From contig CANEXR010000148.1 in the NCBI GenBank assembly GCA_947443815.1, positions 1-7,182 of the forward strand: 7,182 bases of DNA, read 5' to 3'. Source of the DNA: Flavobacteriaceae bacterium (GTDB lineage: Bacteria; Bacteroidota; Bacteroidia; Flavobacteriales; Flavobacteriaceae). The first letter of the stretch is position 1. Each line of letters opens with the position of its first letter. Shown piece after piece: positions 1 to 6,657 of this stretch. A program made the translations under genes and the position numbers. The notes below the pieces were generated by a model. The model searched no databases. It was not told where the DNA came from and was given only the letters and a program-made list of their open reading frames with translations.

Positions 1-1
1 A

Positions 2-88
2 TTGATGCGGACCTCGTTTGCAAGAATCATTATGGAACTCAACGAGGCAGAACAATTCCAATTGAATCGTTTGTTGAAAGAGAAATAA
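2..88 (+). CDS. 3' end of an unidentified protein (5' truncated by window)
   Basis: An open frame runs from the window edge to a TAA at 86-88 and gives about 28 residues ending in LNEAEQFQLNRLLKEK. The fragment is helical and amphipathic in character. It resembles the C-terminal dimerisation helix of MarR-type regulators (acidic turn, then a Leu-rich helix), but it is far too short to assign a family, so I leave it unnamed. The frame ends just before a stem-loop at 106-140, which fits a real gene end. A second open frame (stop at 103-105) covers the same bases, but its translation looks less protein-like and its stop lies nearer the stem-loop. The gene converges on the minus-strand gene at 142-663. 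Confidence 0.45.
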   Translation: MMRTSFARIIMELNEAEQFQLNRLLKEK

Positions 89-105
89 TACTAGTTATGA
101 TTTAA

Positions 106-140
106 TTTTAAACTAAAAACAACCTAGTTTTTGTTTAAAA
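106..140. terminator. AT-only stem-loop between convergent genes
   Basis: TTTTAAAC (106-113) pairs with GTTTAAAA (133-140), and AAAAAC (115-120) pairs with GTTTTT (127-132). One T bulges at 114 and the loop is AACCTA. The result is about 14 base pairs, nearly all A-T. It lies 17 bases after the plus-strand stop at 88 and 1 base after the minus-strand stop at 142. A and T runs on both arms would let it act in either direction. The low GC content makes it a weaker hairpin than the one near 4730, so the terminator function is inferred from position and symmetry. Confidence 0.55.
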
Positions 141-141
141 T

Positions 142-663
142 CTACCACAATTGTCCAACTTCATTTTTGATGTAAGCCAAAGCAGCATTACTTGGAGATT
201 GTTTTTCTAATAAATCATTCAAAAGCAATTCTCTTAATTTATCAACAGTATCAATTCCCTCAGTTCTATTAGCTTTGCGAATCATTTGAATAGTAGCATT
301 TTTAGCTGTTGTAATAATGCTCCAACATTCATCTGACATGTAGATTTGTTGGGTTAAATTGTGTTCAAATTCTTGTTCGATATGCGCAATCACTAAATTT
401 TCATAGTCATTTTTATTTTCTGAAATGGGTGCAATCCGAATCAATAATTTTGTCAAACTAATGCGCTCTAAAAACAAAGTCATTCGTTCATACGCTTGTA
501 GTCGTAACGGGAGTGCTTCTTTTTGAGCTTCTTTATTTAATAAATAACGACGTCTTCCTTCTTCGTTTTTAGTATGAAGATAAAAAAAATTGTAGGCTAC
601 AAGACCTGTTACAATTGCTGGTAGGGTATAACTTAGTAATGTTATAATTTGTGTAAAATTCAT
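142..663 (-). CDS. Membrane-anchored conserved hypothetical protein (flavobacterial, DUF7935-like)
   Basis: This 173-residue protein has one N-terminal hydrophobic segment (about residues 7-29, ending near FFYLH). A basic NEEGRRRYLL stretch (33-42) follows, which predicts an N-out, C-in single-pass anchor with a cytoplasmic body by the positive-inside rule. The rest is charged and helical, with the motifs LPLRLQAYERM (51-61), EFEHNLTQQIYMSDECW (98-114) and EKQSPSNAALAYIKNEVG (153-170). There is no lipobox and no recognisable catalytic signature. From memory it resembles a protein family widespread in Flavobacteriia, currently catalogued as a domain of unknown function (I believe DUF7935). The function is unknown. 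It is transcribed alone, divergently from the TSUP permease, with a TATTTTTG box 20 bases upstream of the start. The ATG at 663 is chosen because it sits directly before the membrane segment and at a suitable distance from that box. Confidence 0.8.
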   Translation of the reverse strand: MNFTQIITLLSYTLPAIVTGLVAYNFFYLHTKNEEGRRRYLLNKEAQKEALPLRLQAYERMTLFLERISLTKLLIRIAPISENKNDYENLVIAHIEQEFEHNLTQQIYMSDECWSIITTAKNATIQMIRKANRTEGIDTVDKLRELLLNDLLEKQSPSNAALAYIKNEVGQLW

Positions 664-683
664 CTTCTTTTTATTTGTTAAGG

Positions 684-713
684 CAAAAATATACTTTTTT
701 GAGTATAAATCAA
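684..713 (-). promoter_or_regulatory. Bacteroidetes-type promoter for the 142-663 gene
   Basis: On the minus strand TATTTTTG (691 to 684) matches the Bacteroidetes -7 consensus TAnnTTTG. A TTG (713 to 711) lies 19 bases upstream of it, in the position expected for the -33 element. Transcription would begin near 677-680, giving a leader of about 15 bases before the ATG at 663. The match is by eye, and short AT-rich motifs can occur by chance, but position and spacing both fit. Confidence 0.5.
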
Positions 714-747
714 TTCCAAATTAATAGCAATAAATGAATTCGAATCT

Positions 748-755
748 TATTTTTG
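748..755 (+). promoter_or_regulatory. Putative -7 box for the TauE/SafE gene
   Basis: TATTTTTG fits the Bacteroidetes TAnnTTTG consensus and stands 36 bases before the ATG at 792, implying a leader of about 30 bases. No good TTTG was seen at the -33 position, so the call rests on the -7 box and its place in the divergent intergenic region. Confidence 0.4.
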
Positions 756-791
756 TTGCTTATAACCCAATTTATTAAAATTAGGTAGTTA

Positions 792-1559
792 ATGGAAACA
801 TATGTATTGGTTTTGCTTTGTTTGGCTGCTTTTGCTGCTGGATTTATAGATGCTATTGTTGGAGGTGGTGGACTCATTCAAACCCCAATGGGATTGATAT
901 TATTACCCAATCTGCCTGTATCTACAGTTATAGGTACCTTAAAAATCCCTGCTTTTAGTGGAACCTCTTTTGCAGCCTATCAATATGTCAAAAAAGTGAA
1001 TATAAACTGGAAATTGCTTTCTATAATGATGCTTTTAGCTTTGCCATCTGCATTTTTGGGTTCTACTTTATTGACCTATGTAAGCAATGATTTTATGAAG
1101 CCGTTATTGTTAGTGGTTCTATCATTTTTGGTAATTTATACGTATGCAAAGAAAAATTTCGGGCAACATATTGAAAGAAATATTTCTAAGAAAACACAAC
1201 TTATAAATGCAATTTCAATCAGCTTTGTAGTTGGTTTGTATGATGGGTTTATTGGCCCTGGAACAGGTAGTTTTTTAGTAGTTGCTTTTATTGCATTGAT
1301 GGGATTTGATTTTCTTCACGCTTCCGCAAATGCAAAAATGGTGAATTTAGCCACTAATTTTGGTTCTATTTGCTTGTTCATTTCAAAAGGAAAAATCATT
1401 TGGGCAATAGCATTACCCATGGCTATTAGCAATGCACTTGGAGGTTGGATTGGAGCCAAATTAGCCATTAATAAAGGAAATAGTTTTATTCGAATTTTCT
1501 TTTTAGTAGTGGTTATAGGTACTTTAATCCGATTTGGTTATGATGTGTTTTTTAAATAA
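792..1559 (+). CDS. TauE/SafE (TSUP) family membrane transporter
   Basis: This 255-residue, very hydrophobic protein has about eight predicted membrane segments, the usual size for the sulfite exporter TauE/SafE (TSUP) family. The family moves sulfur-containing or organic anions such as sulfite, sulfoacetate or thiosulfate across the inner membrane; the substrate cannot be told here. The two-fold repeat typical of the family is visible. GFIDAIVGGGGLIQTP (17-32) in the first half is matched by GLYDGFIGPGTGSF (148-161) in the second. Likewise KIPAFSGTSFAAYQYVKKV (51-69) is matched by the AKMVNLATNFGS region (181-192). A basic loop at about 119-135 separates the halves. The ATG at 792 is the first in frame and places the glycine-rich motif correctly. 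The neighbours include no sulfur-metabolism gene, so context does not help. The gene appears to be monocistronic, 116 bases before the helicase. Confidence 0.9.
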   Translation: METYVLVLLCLAAFAAGFIDAIVGGGGLIQTPMGLILLPNLPVSTVIGTLKIPAFSGTSFAAYQYVKKVNINWKLLSIMMLLALPSAFLGSTLLTYVSNDFMKPLLLVVLSFLVIYTYAKKNFGQHIERNISKKTQLINAISISFVVGLYDGFIGPGTGSFLVVAFIALMGFDFLHASANAKMVNLATNFGSICLFISKGKIIWAIALPMAISNALGGWIGAKLAINKGNSFIRIFFLVVVIGTLIRFGYDVFFK

Positions 1560-1646
1560 AGTAAAGTCAAAAAACAGTTTAAAAGCGGTAATTGTATAAA
1601 TTCTTTTTTGTTCGTTTTTGGTGTTCAAAACCTCATTCTAAATCGC

Positions 1647-1654
1647 TATTTTTG
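1647..1654 (+). promoter_or_regulatory. Putative -7 box for the helicase gene
   Basis: TATTTTTG matches TAnnTTTG and lies 21 bases before the ATG at 1676, implying a leader of about 15 bases. The nearest TTTG upstream (1617-1620) is 26 bases away, longer than the usual spacing of about 19. The -7 box is therefore the main evidence. It sits in the 116-base gap between the permease and helicase genes, where I saw no convincing terminator hairpin. Confidence 0.45.
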
Positions 1655-1675
1655 CATATATAATTAAAAAAATAC

Positions 1676-4012
1676 ATGCACAAGTATATCGATCAGCTTA
1701 ATGAAGCCCAACGCGAACCCGTTTTACAAAAAGACGGTCCTATGATTATTATTGCCGGTGCAGGTTCAGGAAAAACACGGGTATTAACAATAAGAATTGC
1801 TTATTTGATGAGTCAGGGTGTGGATTCCTTCAGTATTTTATCCTTAACATTTACAAATAAGGCAGCACGCGAAATGAAAAATCGTATTGCCCAAATCGTT
1901 GGAGCAAGCGAAGCAAAAAATCTTTGGATGGGAACTTTTCATTCTGTTTTTGCACGAATTTTACGTTCGGAAGCAGATCATTTAGGCTATCCTTCTAATT
2001 TTACAATTTATGATTCTCAGGATTCTCTACGTTGTATTTCGGGCATTATAAAAGAAATGCAATTGGATCGAGATATTTATAAACCGAAGCAGGTTTTAAG
2101 TAGAATTTCAAGTTATAAAAATAGTCTAATAACCGTGAAAGCCTATTTTAACAATCCCGAATTGCAAGAGGCTGATGCTATGGCCAAAAAGCCGAGATTA
2201 GGAGAAATATATCAAAATTATGTTGATCGTTGTTTCAAAGCAGGTGCCATGGATTTTGATGATTTATTATTGAAAACAAACGAATTACTGACTCGTTTTC
2301 CAGAGGTTTTAGCAAAATATCAGAATCGGTTTCGATATATTTTGGTGGATGAGTACCAGGATACCAATCATTCACAATACTTGATTGTAAGGGCTTTATC
2401 CGATAAATTTCAAAATATATGTGTGGTGGGTGATGATGCACAAAGTATCTATGCCTTTCGAGGTGCGAATATCAATAATATTCTAAATTTTCAAAAAGAT
2501 TATGAAGGTGTAAAAACTTTTAGATTGGAACAAAATTACCGTTCTACAAAAAACATTGTGGAAGCGGCAAATACCATTATCGACAAAAACAAAACAAAAC
2601 TGGACAAAATAGTTTGGACTGCAAATGATTTTGGTCCCAAAATAAAAGTGCATCGCAGTATGACGGATGCTGAAGAAGGTCGTTTTGTAGCAAGTACTAT
2701 TTTTGAACAAAAAATGCAAAATCAGTTGCACAACGGCGCTTTTGCTATTTTATACCGAACCAATGCGCAATCTCGTGCAATGGAAGATGCGCTTAGAAAA
2801 AGAGATATCCCTTATCGAATTTATGGTGGATTGTCTTTTTACCAAAGGAAAGAAATCAAAGATGTTTTATGTTACCTCCGTTTGGTTATCAATCCAAAAG
2901 ATGAAGAAGCTTTAGTGCGTGTGATTAATTATCCTGCACGTGGAATTGGAGATACAACAGTCGAAAAACTGACCATTGCAGCCAATCACTACAAACGTTC
3001 GATTTGGGAAGTCATGCAAAATATTGACAAAATCGACTTGAAATTAAATTCGGGAACCAAACAAAAACTGAATGATTTTGTTACTATGATTCAAAGCTTT
3101 CAGGTAATTAATGAAAATCAAGATGCCTTTTATATCACTGATCATGTGTCAAAAAAAACAGGATTAGTACAGGAATTAAAGAAAGATGCTACTCCTGAAG
3201 GAATGGCAAAAATTCAAAATATTGAAGAATTATTAAATGGTATAAAAGATTTTACCGAAGGGCAAAAAGAAATTGATGGCGCCCGAGGTGCTTTGTCTGA
3301 ATTTATGGAAGATGTGGCTTTGGCTACCGATTTAGATAAAGACACAAGTGATGAAGACCGAGTTGCATTAATGACAATACATTTGGCCAAAGGACTTGAA
3401 TTTCCTCATGTTTTTGTAGTTGGAATGGAAGAAGATTTGTTTCCTAGTGCTATGAGTATGAGCACCCGAAGCGAACTTGAGGAAGAGCGTAGGTTGTTTT
3501 ATGTAGCACTTACAAGAGCTGAGCATCAAGCTTATTTAACGTATGCACAGTCTCGTTATCGTTGGGGAAAATTGACGGATAGTGAACCTTCTCGTTTTAT
3601 TGAAGAGATTGACAGTCAATATTTAGAATATATTACACCTGCTGAATCCAATTACCGCTATAAATCAATGATTGATAGCGATATTTTTGGTGATGTAGAT
3701 AAGTCGAAATTGCGTTTAGCAAAACCTCAAGCAGGGACTGCTCCTAAATACATCAGCGATGCAGAACCAAAATCAGAAATTACTATACGAAAACTCAAGC
3801 CCGTCAGTAGTGATAATTCCTCTTCAAACAATGCTAATTTATTTGACAACAAATTAGTGACAGGAAATATTGTCATGCATGAGCGCTTTGGAAAAGGAGA
3901 GATTATTAACATGGAAGGAGTAGGTGCAGATAAAAAAGCAGAGATTCGTTTTGAAGTTGGTGGCATTAAAAAATTGCTATTGCGTTTTGCAAAATTAAAT
4001 GTAATTGGATAA
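1676..4012 (+). CDS. UvrD/PcrA-type superfamily 1A 3'-5' DNA helicase
   Basis: This 778-residue ATP-dependent DNA helicase has the full set of SF1A motifs in order. They are the Q motif LNEAQREPV (8-16), Walker A AGAGSGKT (27-34), motif Ia LTFTNKAAREM (57-67), GTFHSVFARIL (86-96) and motif II LVDEYQDT (223-230). After these come motif III VGDDAQSIYAFRGA (251-264), motif IV LEQNYRST (284-291), motif V MTIHLAKGLEFPHVFVVG (566-583) and motif VI EERRLFYVALTRAE (603-616). A Ser/Asn-rich linker (711-721) leads to a C-terminal module, VMHERFGKGEII and beyond (about 730-778). This resembles the Tudor-like domain through which PcrA/UvrD contacts RNA polymerase. Length and layout are those of PcrA/UvrD rather than RecB, AddA or Rep. 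The expected roles are nucleotide-excision and mismatch repair, clearing of recombination intermediates and transcription-coupled repair in the cytoplasm. The ATG at 1676 is 8 codons before the Q motif, as usual. PcrA and UvrD cannot be told apart by eye, so no symbol is given. Confidence 0.95.
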   Translation: MHKYIDQLNEAQREPVLQKDGPMIIIAGAGSGKTRVLTIRIAYLMSQGVDSFSILSLTFTNKAAREMKNRIAQIVGASEAKNLWMGTFHSVFARILRSEADHLGYPSNFTIYDSQDSLRCISGIIKEMQLDRDIYKPKQVLSRISSYKNSLITVKAYFNNPELQEADAMAKKPRLGEIYQNYVDRCFKAGAMDFDDLLLKTNELLTRFPEVLAKYQNRFRYILVDEYQDTNHSQYLIVRALSDKFQNICVVGDDAQSIYAFRGANINNILNFQKDYEGVKTFRLEQNYRSTKNIVEAANTIIDKNKTKLDKIVWTANDFGPKIKVHRSMTDAEEGRFVASTIFEQKMQNQLHNGAFAILYRTNAQSRAMEDALRKRDIPYRIYGGLSFYQRKEIKDVLCYLRLVINPKDEEALVRVINYPARGIGDTTVEKLTIAANHYKRSIWEVMQNIDKIDLKLNSGTKQKLNDFVTMIQSFQVINENQDAFYITDHVSKKTGLVQELKKDATPEGMAKIQNIEELLNGIKDFTEGQKEIDGARGALSEFMEDVALATDLDKDTSDEDRVALMTIHLAKGLEFPHVFVVGMEEDLFPSAMSMSTRSELEEERRLFYVALTRAEHQAYLTYAQSRYRWGKLTDSEPSRFIEEIDSQYLEYITPAESNYRYKSMIDSDIFGDVDKSKLRLAKPQAGTAPKYISDAEPKSEITIRKLKPVSSDNSSSNNANLFDNKLVTGNIVMHERFGKGEIINMEGVGADKKAEIRFEVGGIKKLLLRFAKLNVIG

Positions 4013-4019
4013 TAAAAAG

Positions 4020-4049
4020 TTTGGAATTTCTACTGGGCATTTAGCATTT
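4020..4049 (+). promoter_or_regulatory. Weak candidate promoter for the YciO-like gene
   Basis: TTTG (4020-4023) is followed after 18 bases by TAGCATTT (4042-4049), an imperfect match to TAnnTTTG. A start near 4054-4056 would give a leader of about 14 bases before the ATG at 4069. The alternative is read-through from the helicase across the 56-base gap, in which I saw no hairpin. Confidence 0.25.
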
Positions 4050-4068
4050 TAAACTTTAAACAAAAAAA

Positions 4069-4689
4069 ATGGCACAATTTATAAAAATTTACGAAGACAA
4101 ACCCAATGAAGCCGCTATTGCAAAAGTAGTAAAGGTTATAAAAGAAGGTGGTTTGGTAATATATCCTACTGATACCGTTTATGGTTTGGGTTGTGATATT
4201 ACCAATACAAAAGCATTAGAGCGCATCGCTAAAATAAAAGGGGTGAAATTAGAAAAAGCAAATTTCTCATTCATTTGTCATGATTTAAGTAATTTGTCGG
4301 ATTATGTGAAACAAATTGACACTGCAACTTTTAAAATTCTGAAAAGAGCTTTACCAGGTCCTTATACCTTTATTTTACCAGGAAACAATAATTTACCAAA
4401 GGAATTCAAAAAGAAAACAACTGTTGGTATTCGTGTTCCTGACAATTCAATTGTTTTGGAAATTGTTCGTCAATTAGGGAATCCTATTGTTTCAACTTCG
4501 ATTCGAGACGAGGATGATGTAATTGAGTATACCACTGATCCAGAACTCATTTTTGAAAAATGGCAAAACCTAGTTGACATGGTTATTGATGGTGGTTATG
4601 GGGATAATATAGGGTCTTCTATCATAGATTTATCGGGTGATGAACCTATTGTAGTGAGAGAGGGCAAAGGAAGTTTGGATATATTATAA
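4069..4689 (+). CDS. Sua5/YciO/YrdC-fold protein, YciO-like branch
   Basis: This 206-residue single-domain protein of the Sua5/YrdC fold carries the PTDTVYGLGCD signature (33-43), ALPGPYTFIL (94-103), TVGIRVPDN (118-126) and the C-terminal SSIIDLSGDEPIVVREG (183-199). Proteins of this fold are usually labelled L-threonylcarbamoyladenylate synthase, the enzyme that starts t6A modification of tRNA from threonine, bicarbonate and ATP. Two of its hallmarks are altered here. The KxR-P motif reads KGVK (57-60), so the Arg is missing, and the STSAN-type ATP motif reads STSIRDEDD (142-150). Both the alterations and the overall text (NFSFICHDLSNLSDYV, 65-80) match what I recall of E. coli YciO rather than TsaC/YrdC. 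The Sua5 C-terminal domain is absent. I therefore call it YciO-like with uncertain activity. It follows the helicase by 56 bases, so co-transcription is possible, and it ends just before a strong hairpin. The leader before the ATG is A-rich, with no Shine-Dalgarno. Confidence 0.85.
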   Translation: MAQFIKIYEDKPNEAAIAKVVKVIKEGGLVIYPTDTVYGLGCDITNTKALERIAKIKGVKLEKANFSFICHDLSNLSDYVKQIDTATFKILKRALPGPYTFILPGNNNLPKEFKKKTTVGIRVPDNSIVLEIVRQLGNPIVSTSIRDEDDVIEYTTDPELIFEKWQNLVDMVIDGGYGDNIGSSIIDLSGDEPIVVREGKGSLDIL

Positions 4690-4706
4690 CCGATATTATA
4701 ATCTAG

Positions 4707-4748
4707 TAACAAAAAAAACGTCTTGATTCCTCAAGACGTTTTTTGTTA
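4707..4748. terminator. Strong bidirectional intrinsic terminator
   Basis: CGTCTTGA (4719-4726) pairs perfectly with TCAAGACG (4731-4738) around a TTCC loop. An A-run (4711-4718) precedes the stem and a T-run (4739-4744) follows it, so the hairpin reads as stem plus U-tract on both strands. TAAC (4707-4710) and GTTA (4745-4748) extend the symmetry outside the A and T runs. It lies between the ends of the YciO-like gene (stop at 4689) and the OmpA-family gene (stop at 4773), which converge on it, and would terminate both. Confidence 0.9.
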
Positions 4749-4772
4749 TAATTTTATAAAAAAATTACATTT

Positions 4773-5606
4773 TTATTGTTGTTGCTTTTTCATTTCTTTC
4801 TCAATCATATCATAAAATTGATCGATTTTTGGTAAAACAACAATACGTGTTCTTCTGTTACGCGCTTTGTTTTCGGCGGTATCATTAGCTACCAAAGGAA
4901 TGTAAGAACTTCTTCCTGCAGCAATTAACTGCTCTGGTTTAACACCAAGTTGATTTGTCAATACACGAATTATAGAAGTAGAACGTTTAACACTTAAATC
5001 CCAGTTGTCAAGTAAAACACCAGTCCCATTATAAGGAACATTATCGGTATGCCCTTCAACCATACATTCAAAATCAGGCTTGTCATTCACTACTTTTGCT
5101 ACTTTTGCCAAAACACTTTTGGCTTTATCTGTAACATCATAACTTCCGCTTTTGAATAACAATTTATCAGCAATAGAGATAAAAACAACTCCTTTTTCAA
5201 CATTTATTTCAATATCTGGATCCGAAATGCCTACTGAACTTTTAAGACTTGAAACCAAAGCAAGTGTAACGCTGTCTTTTTTGGTTAATGCATCTTGCAT
5301 TCTGCTGATTTTCAAATCTTTTTCTTTTATTGATTCTAATGCCTTTTCAATATTTTCAGCTCCTTTGGTTGATAAAATAGTCATATCTTTAGAAGTGCTT
5401 ATCAAACCTTGATTTTGTTCTTTCAAAAGAGCTGCAGTAGCAGAAAGTGCTGCTTTTTCTTCTAAGCAAGAATTCAATTTTACGGTTGCCGTATTCAATA
5501 AATCTTGAGTTTCTTTATTTCTAGCTTCTAAGTCTGCGTATTTTTTTTTAGATACACATGAAGTTAGTAACGCTAATACGGATAAGGCAATTACAATTTT
5601 TCTCAT
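4773..5606 (-). CDS. OmpA-family lipoprotein with coiled coil and peptidoglycan-binding domain
   Basis: This 277-residue protein begins with a lipoprotein signal peptide: MRK, a hydrophobic core, then the lipobox LTSC with the lipidated Cys at 17. Residues about 23-115 are charged and heptad-like (KKYADLEARNKETQDLLN and on), predicting a coiled-coil spacer. Residues about 139-258 form the OmpA/MotB-type domain that holds the diaminopimelate stem of peptidoglycan, with EGHTDN (184-189), NWDLSVKRS (201-209) and NKARNRRTRIVV (246-257). A charged tail ends in QQQ. The protein probably tethers the outer membrane to the cell wall from the periplasmic side. There is no beta-barrel, so it is not OmpA proper; it is closer to Pal-like anchors, with a longer spacer. 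It has its own -7 box and lies 49 bases after the glycosyltransferase gene, so it may be both read through and separately transcribed. The ATG at 5606 is fixed by the signal peptide. Confidence 0.93.
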   Translation of the reverse strand: MRKIVIALSVLALLTSCVSKKKYADLEARNKETQDLLNTATVKLNSCLEEKAALSATAALLKEQNQGLISTSKDMTILSTKGAENIEKALESIKEKDLKISRMQDALTKKDSVTLALVSSLKSSVGISDPDIEINVEKGVVFISIADKLLFKSGSYDVTDKAKSVLAKVAKVVNDKPDFECMVEGHTDNVPYNGTGVLLDNWDLSVKRSTSIIRVLTNQLGVKPEQLIAAGRSSYIPLVANDTAENKARNRRTRIVVLPKIDQFYDMIEKEMKKQQQ

Positions 5607-5635
5607 AAAAATTAATTTTAATTAAACGTGAATTA

Positions 5636-5643
5636 CAAAGTTA
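5636..5643 (-). promoter_or_regulatory. -7 box for the OmpA-family gene
   Basis: On the minus strand TAACTTTG (5643 to 5636) is an exact match to the Bacteroidetes TAnnTTTG box. It ends 29 bases before the ATG at 5606, implying a leader of about 23-25 bases. A TTTTGAC stretch lies about 24 bases further upstream, inside the end of the glycosyltransferase gene. Its spacing is long for a -33 element, so only the -7 box is called. Confidence 0.5.
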
Positions 5644-5655
5644 GGTTATTCTAAT

Positions 5656-6657
5656 TTATTTGAATGTCAAAATAGTCTTAAATGTCTTGATATTCTTTAT
5701 AAAATATAAATAAACGATACTTTTTACAGTATAGTATTTTTCGGTTTGAAACCCTTCTCTTTTTTTGAAATTACTGCTATAAAGGGTATAAAATGCACCA
5801 TGAGCTTTGATAATTGCCCAAAAGTGATTGATTTTTCCTTTCAAAAGAAATTGAATCCCTGCAATTCCATCCAAAATCATTCGGATAAAAAGTACCTTAT
5901 ACAATTCTTTTTTAGGTAAATTTTTTGTTAACATTAATAATGAATTTCTAAAATTCAATTCTGTTTTCCTTGGGTTTCCTTGTTGTAAAGTGGCGCCTCC
6001 CACATGAAAAACTTTGGATTTAGAATTGTATTTTATTGCATATCCTTTGTTGATAACCCGCCAACATAAATCGATTTCTTCTTGATGGGCAAAGAAATCG
6101 GCATCGAAGCCTTTTAATTCATGAAATACTTTTGCTCGAATAAAAAAACAAGCCCCAGATGCCCAAAATAAATTGCAATTGTCATCATATTGCCCTTCGT
6201 CTTTTTCTAGGGTATCAAACAAACGACCGCGACAATATGGAAATCCATATTTATCGATAAATCCTCCAGCGGCGCCAGCATATTCAAAATAGGTTTTGTT
6301 TTTATAATCTAAAATTTTAGGCTGAATTATAACTGTATTTTCTTCGTTTTCGAAAGTGGTAATAATAGGTTGCAACCAATTTTCGGTTACTTCAATATCT
6401 GAATTTATCAAAGCATAAACACTAGCATCAATATGTTTTAAAGCTTCGTTATAACCGCCAGCAAAGCCAAAATTGCTTTCGTTTTTCACTATTTTTACGG
6501 AAGGAAAATTTTCAGTCAAATAATTCAAAGAGTTATCTGTTGAAGCATTATCAGCAACATAAATATCGGCTTCTGGAGAGTATTGAATTACTGAAGGTAA
6601 AAACTGTTCTAAAAGTTTTACGCCATTCCAATTGAGTATTACAACTGCTATTTTCAT
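5656..6657 (-). CDS. Family 2 glycosyltransferase (rhamnosyltransferase-like)
   Basis: This 333-residue GT-A-fold enzyme of glycosyltransferase family 2 has the N-terminal nucleotide-binding strand VVILNWNG (5-12), DNASTD (36-41) and NFGFAGGYN (62-70). NSD (85-87) sits in the place of the metal-binding DxD, followed by WASGACFFIR (165-174) and QEEIDLCWR (192-200), which carries the acidic residues expected to act as base. Such proteins transfer a sugar from an activated nucleotide donor onto a growing polysaccharide or lipid-linked glycan at the cytoplasmic face of the membrane. The layout is that of the WbbL/rhamnosyltransferase-like subgroup, but donor and acceptor cannot be read from the sequence. 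The C-terminal 90 residues are basic and hydrophobic (for example IRMILDGIAGIQFLL), which suggests membrane association. Its ATG overlaps the stop of the HsdR-N-like gene in an ATGA (6657 to 6654), implying translational coupling. No other polysaccharide gene is in the window. Confidence 0.92.
   Translation of the reverse strand: MKIAVVILNWNGVKLLEQFLPSVIQYSPEADIYVADNASTDNSLNYLTENFPSVKIVKNESNFGFAGGYNEALKHIDASVYALINSDIEVTENWLQPIITTFENEENTVIIQPKILDYKNKTYFEYAGAAGGFIDKYGFPYCRGRLFDTLEKDEGQYDDNCNLFWASGACFFIRAKVFHELKGFDADFFAHQEEIDLCWRVINKGYAIKYNSKSKVFHVGGATLQQGNPRKTELNFRNSLLMLTKNLPKKELYKVLFIRMILDGIAGIQFLLKGKINHFWAIIKAHGAFYTLYSSNFKKREGFQTEKYYTVKSIVYLYFIKNIKTFKTILTFK

Noticed and set aside
1..105. Alternative open frame ending at 103-105 on the plus strand
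   Set aside because: It overlaps the frame ending at 88, its translation (ending REIILVMI) looks less like a protein C-terminus, and its stop almost touches the stem-loop at 106. It cannot be formally excluded because only the tail is visible.
1560..1675. Possible terminator or small RNA after the permease gene
   Set aside because: There is a T-run near 1603-1619 but no stable inverted repeat before it. The short AGCG/CGCT match would need a loop of over 50 bases.
2235..2915. Small open frames on both strands inside the helicase gene
   Set aside because: They lie wholly within a gene with every conserved helicase motif, lack their own initiation context, and have Cys/Phe/His-rich compositions typical of antisense or shifted reading.
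4676..4704. Repeated ATATTATA words after the YciO-like gene
   Set aside because: Two copies of a low-complexity AT word straddle the stop codon, one still in coding sequence. This is expected by chance at this composition and is next to a much clearer hairpin.
5152..5412. Plus-strand 86-residue frame inside the OmpA-family gene
   Set aside because: It is antisense to a coiled-coil and domain boundary that is clearly coding on the minus strand. The Ser/Ile/Leu-rich product is what reversed Lys/Glu/Asp-rich coding DNA gives.
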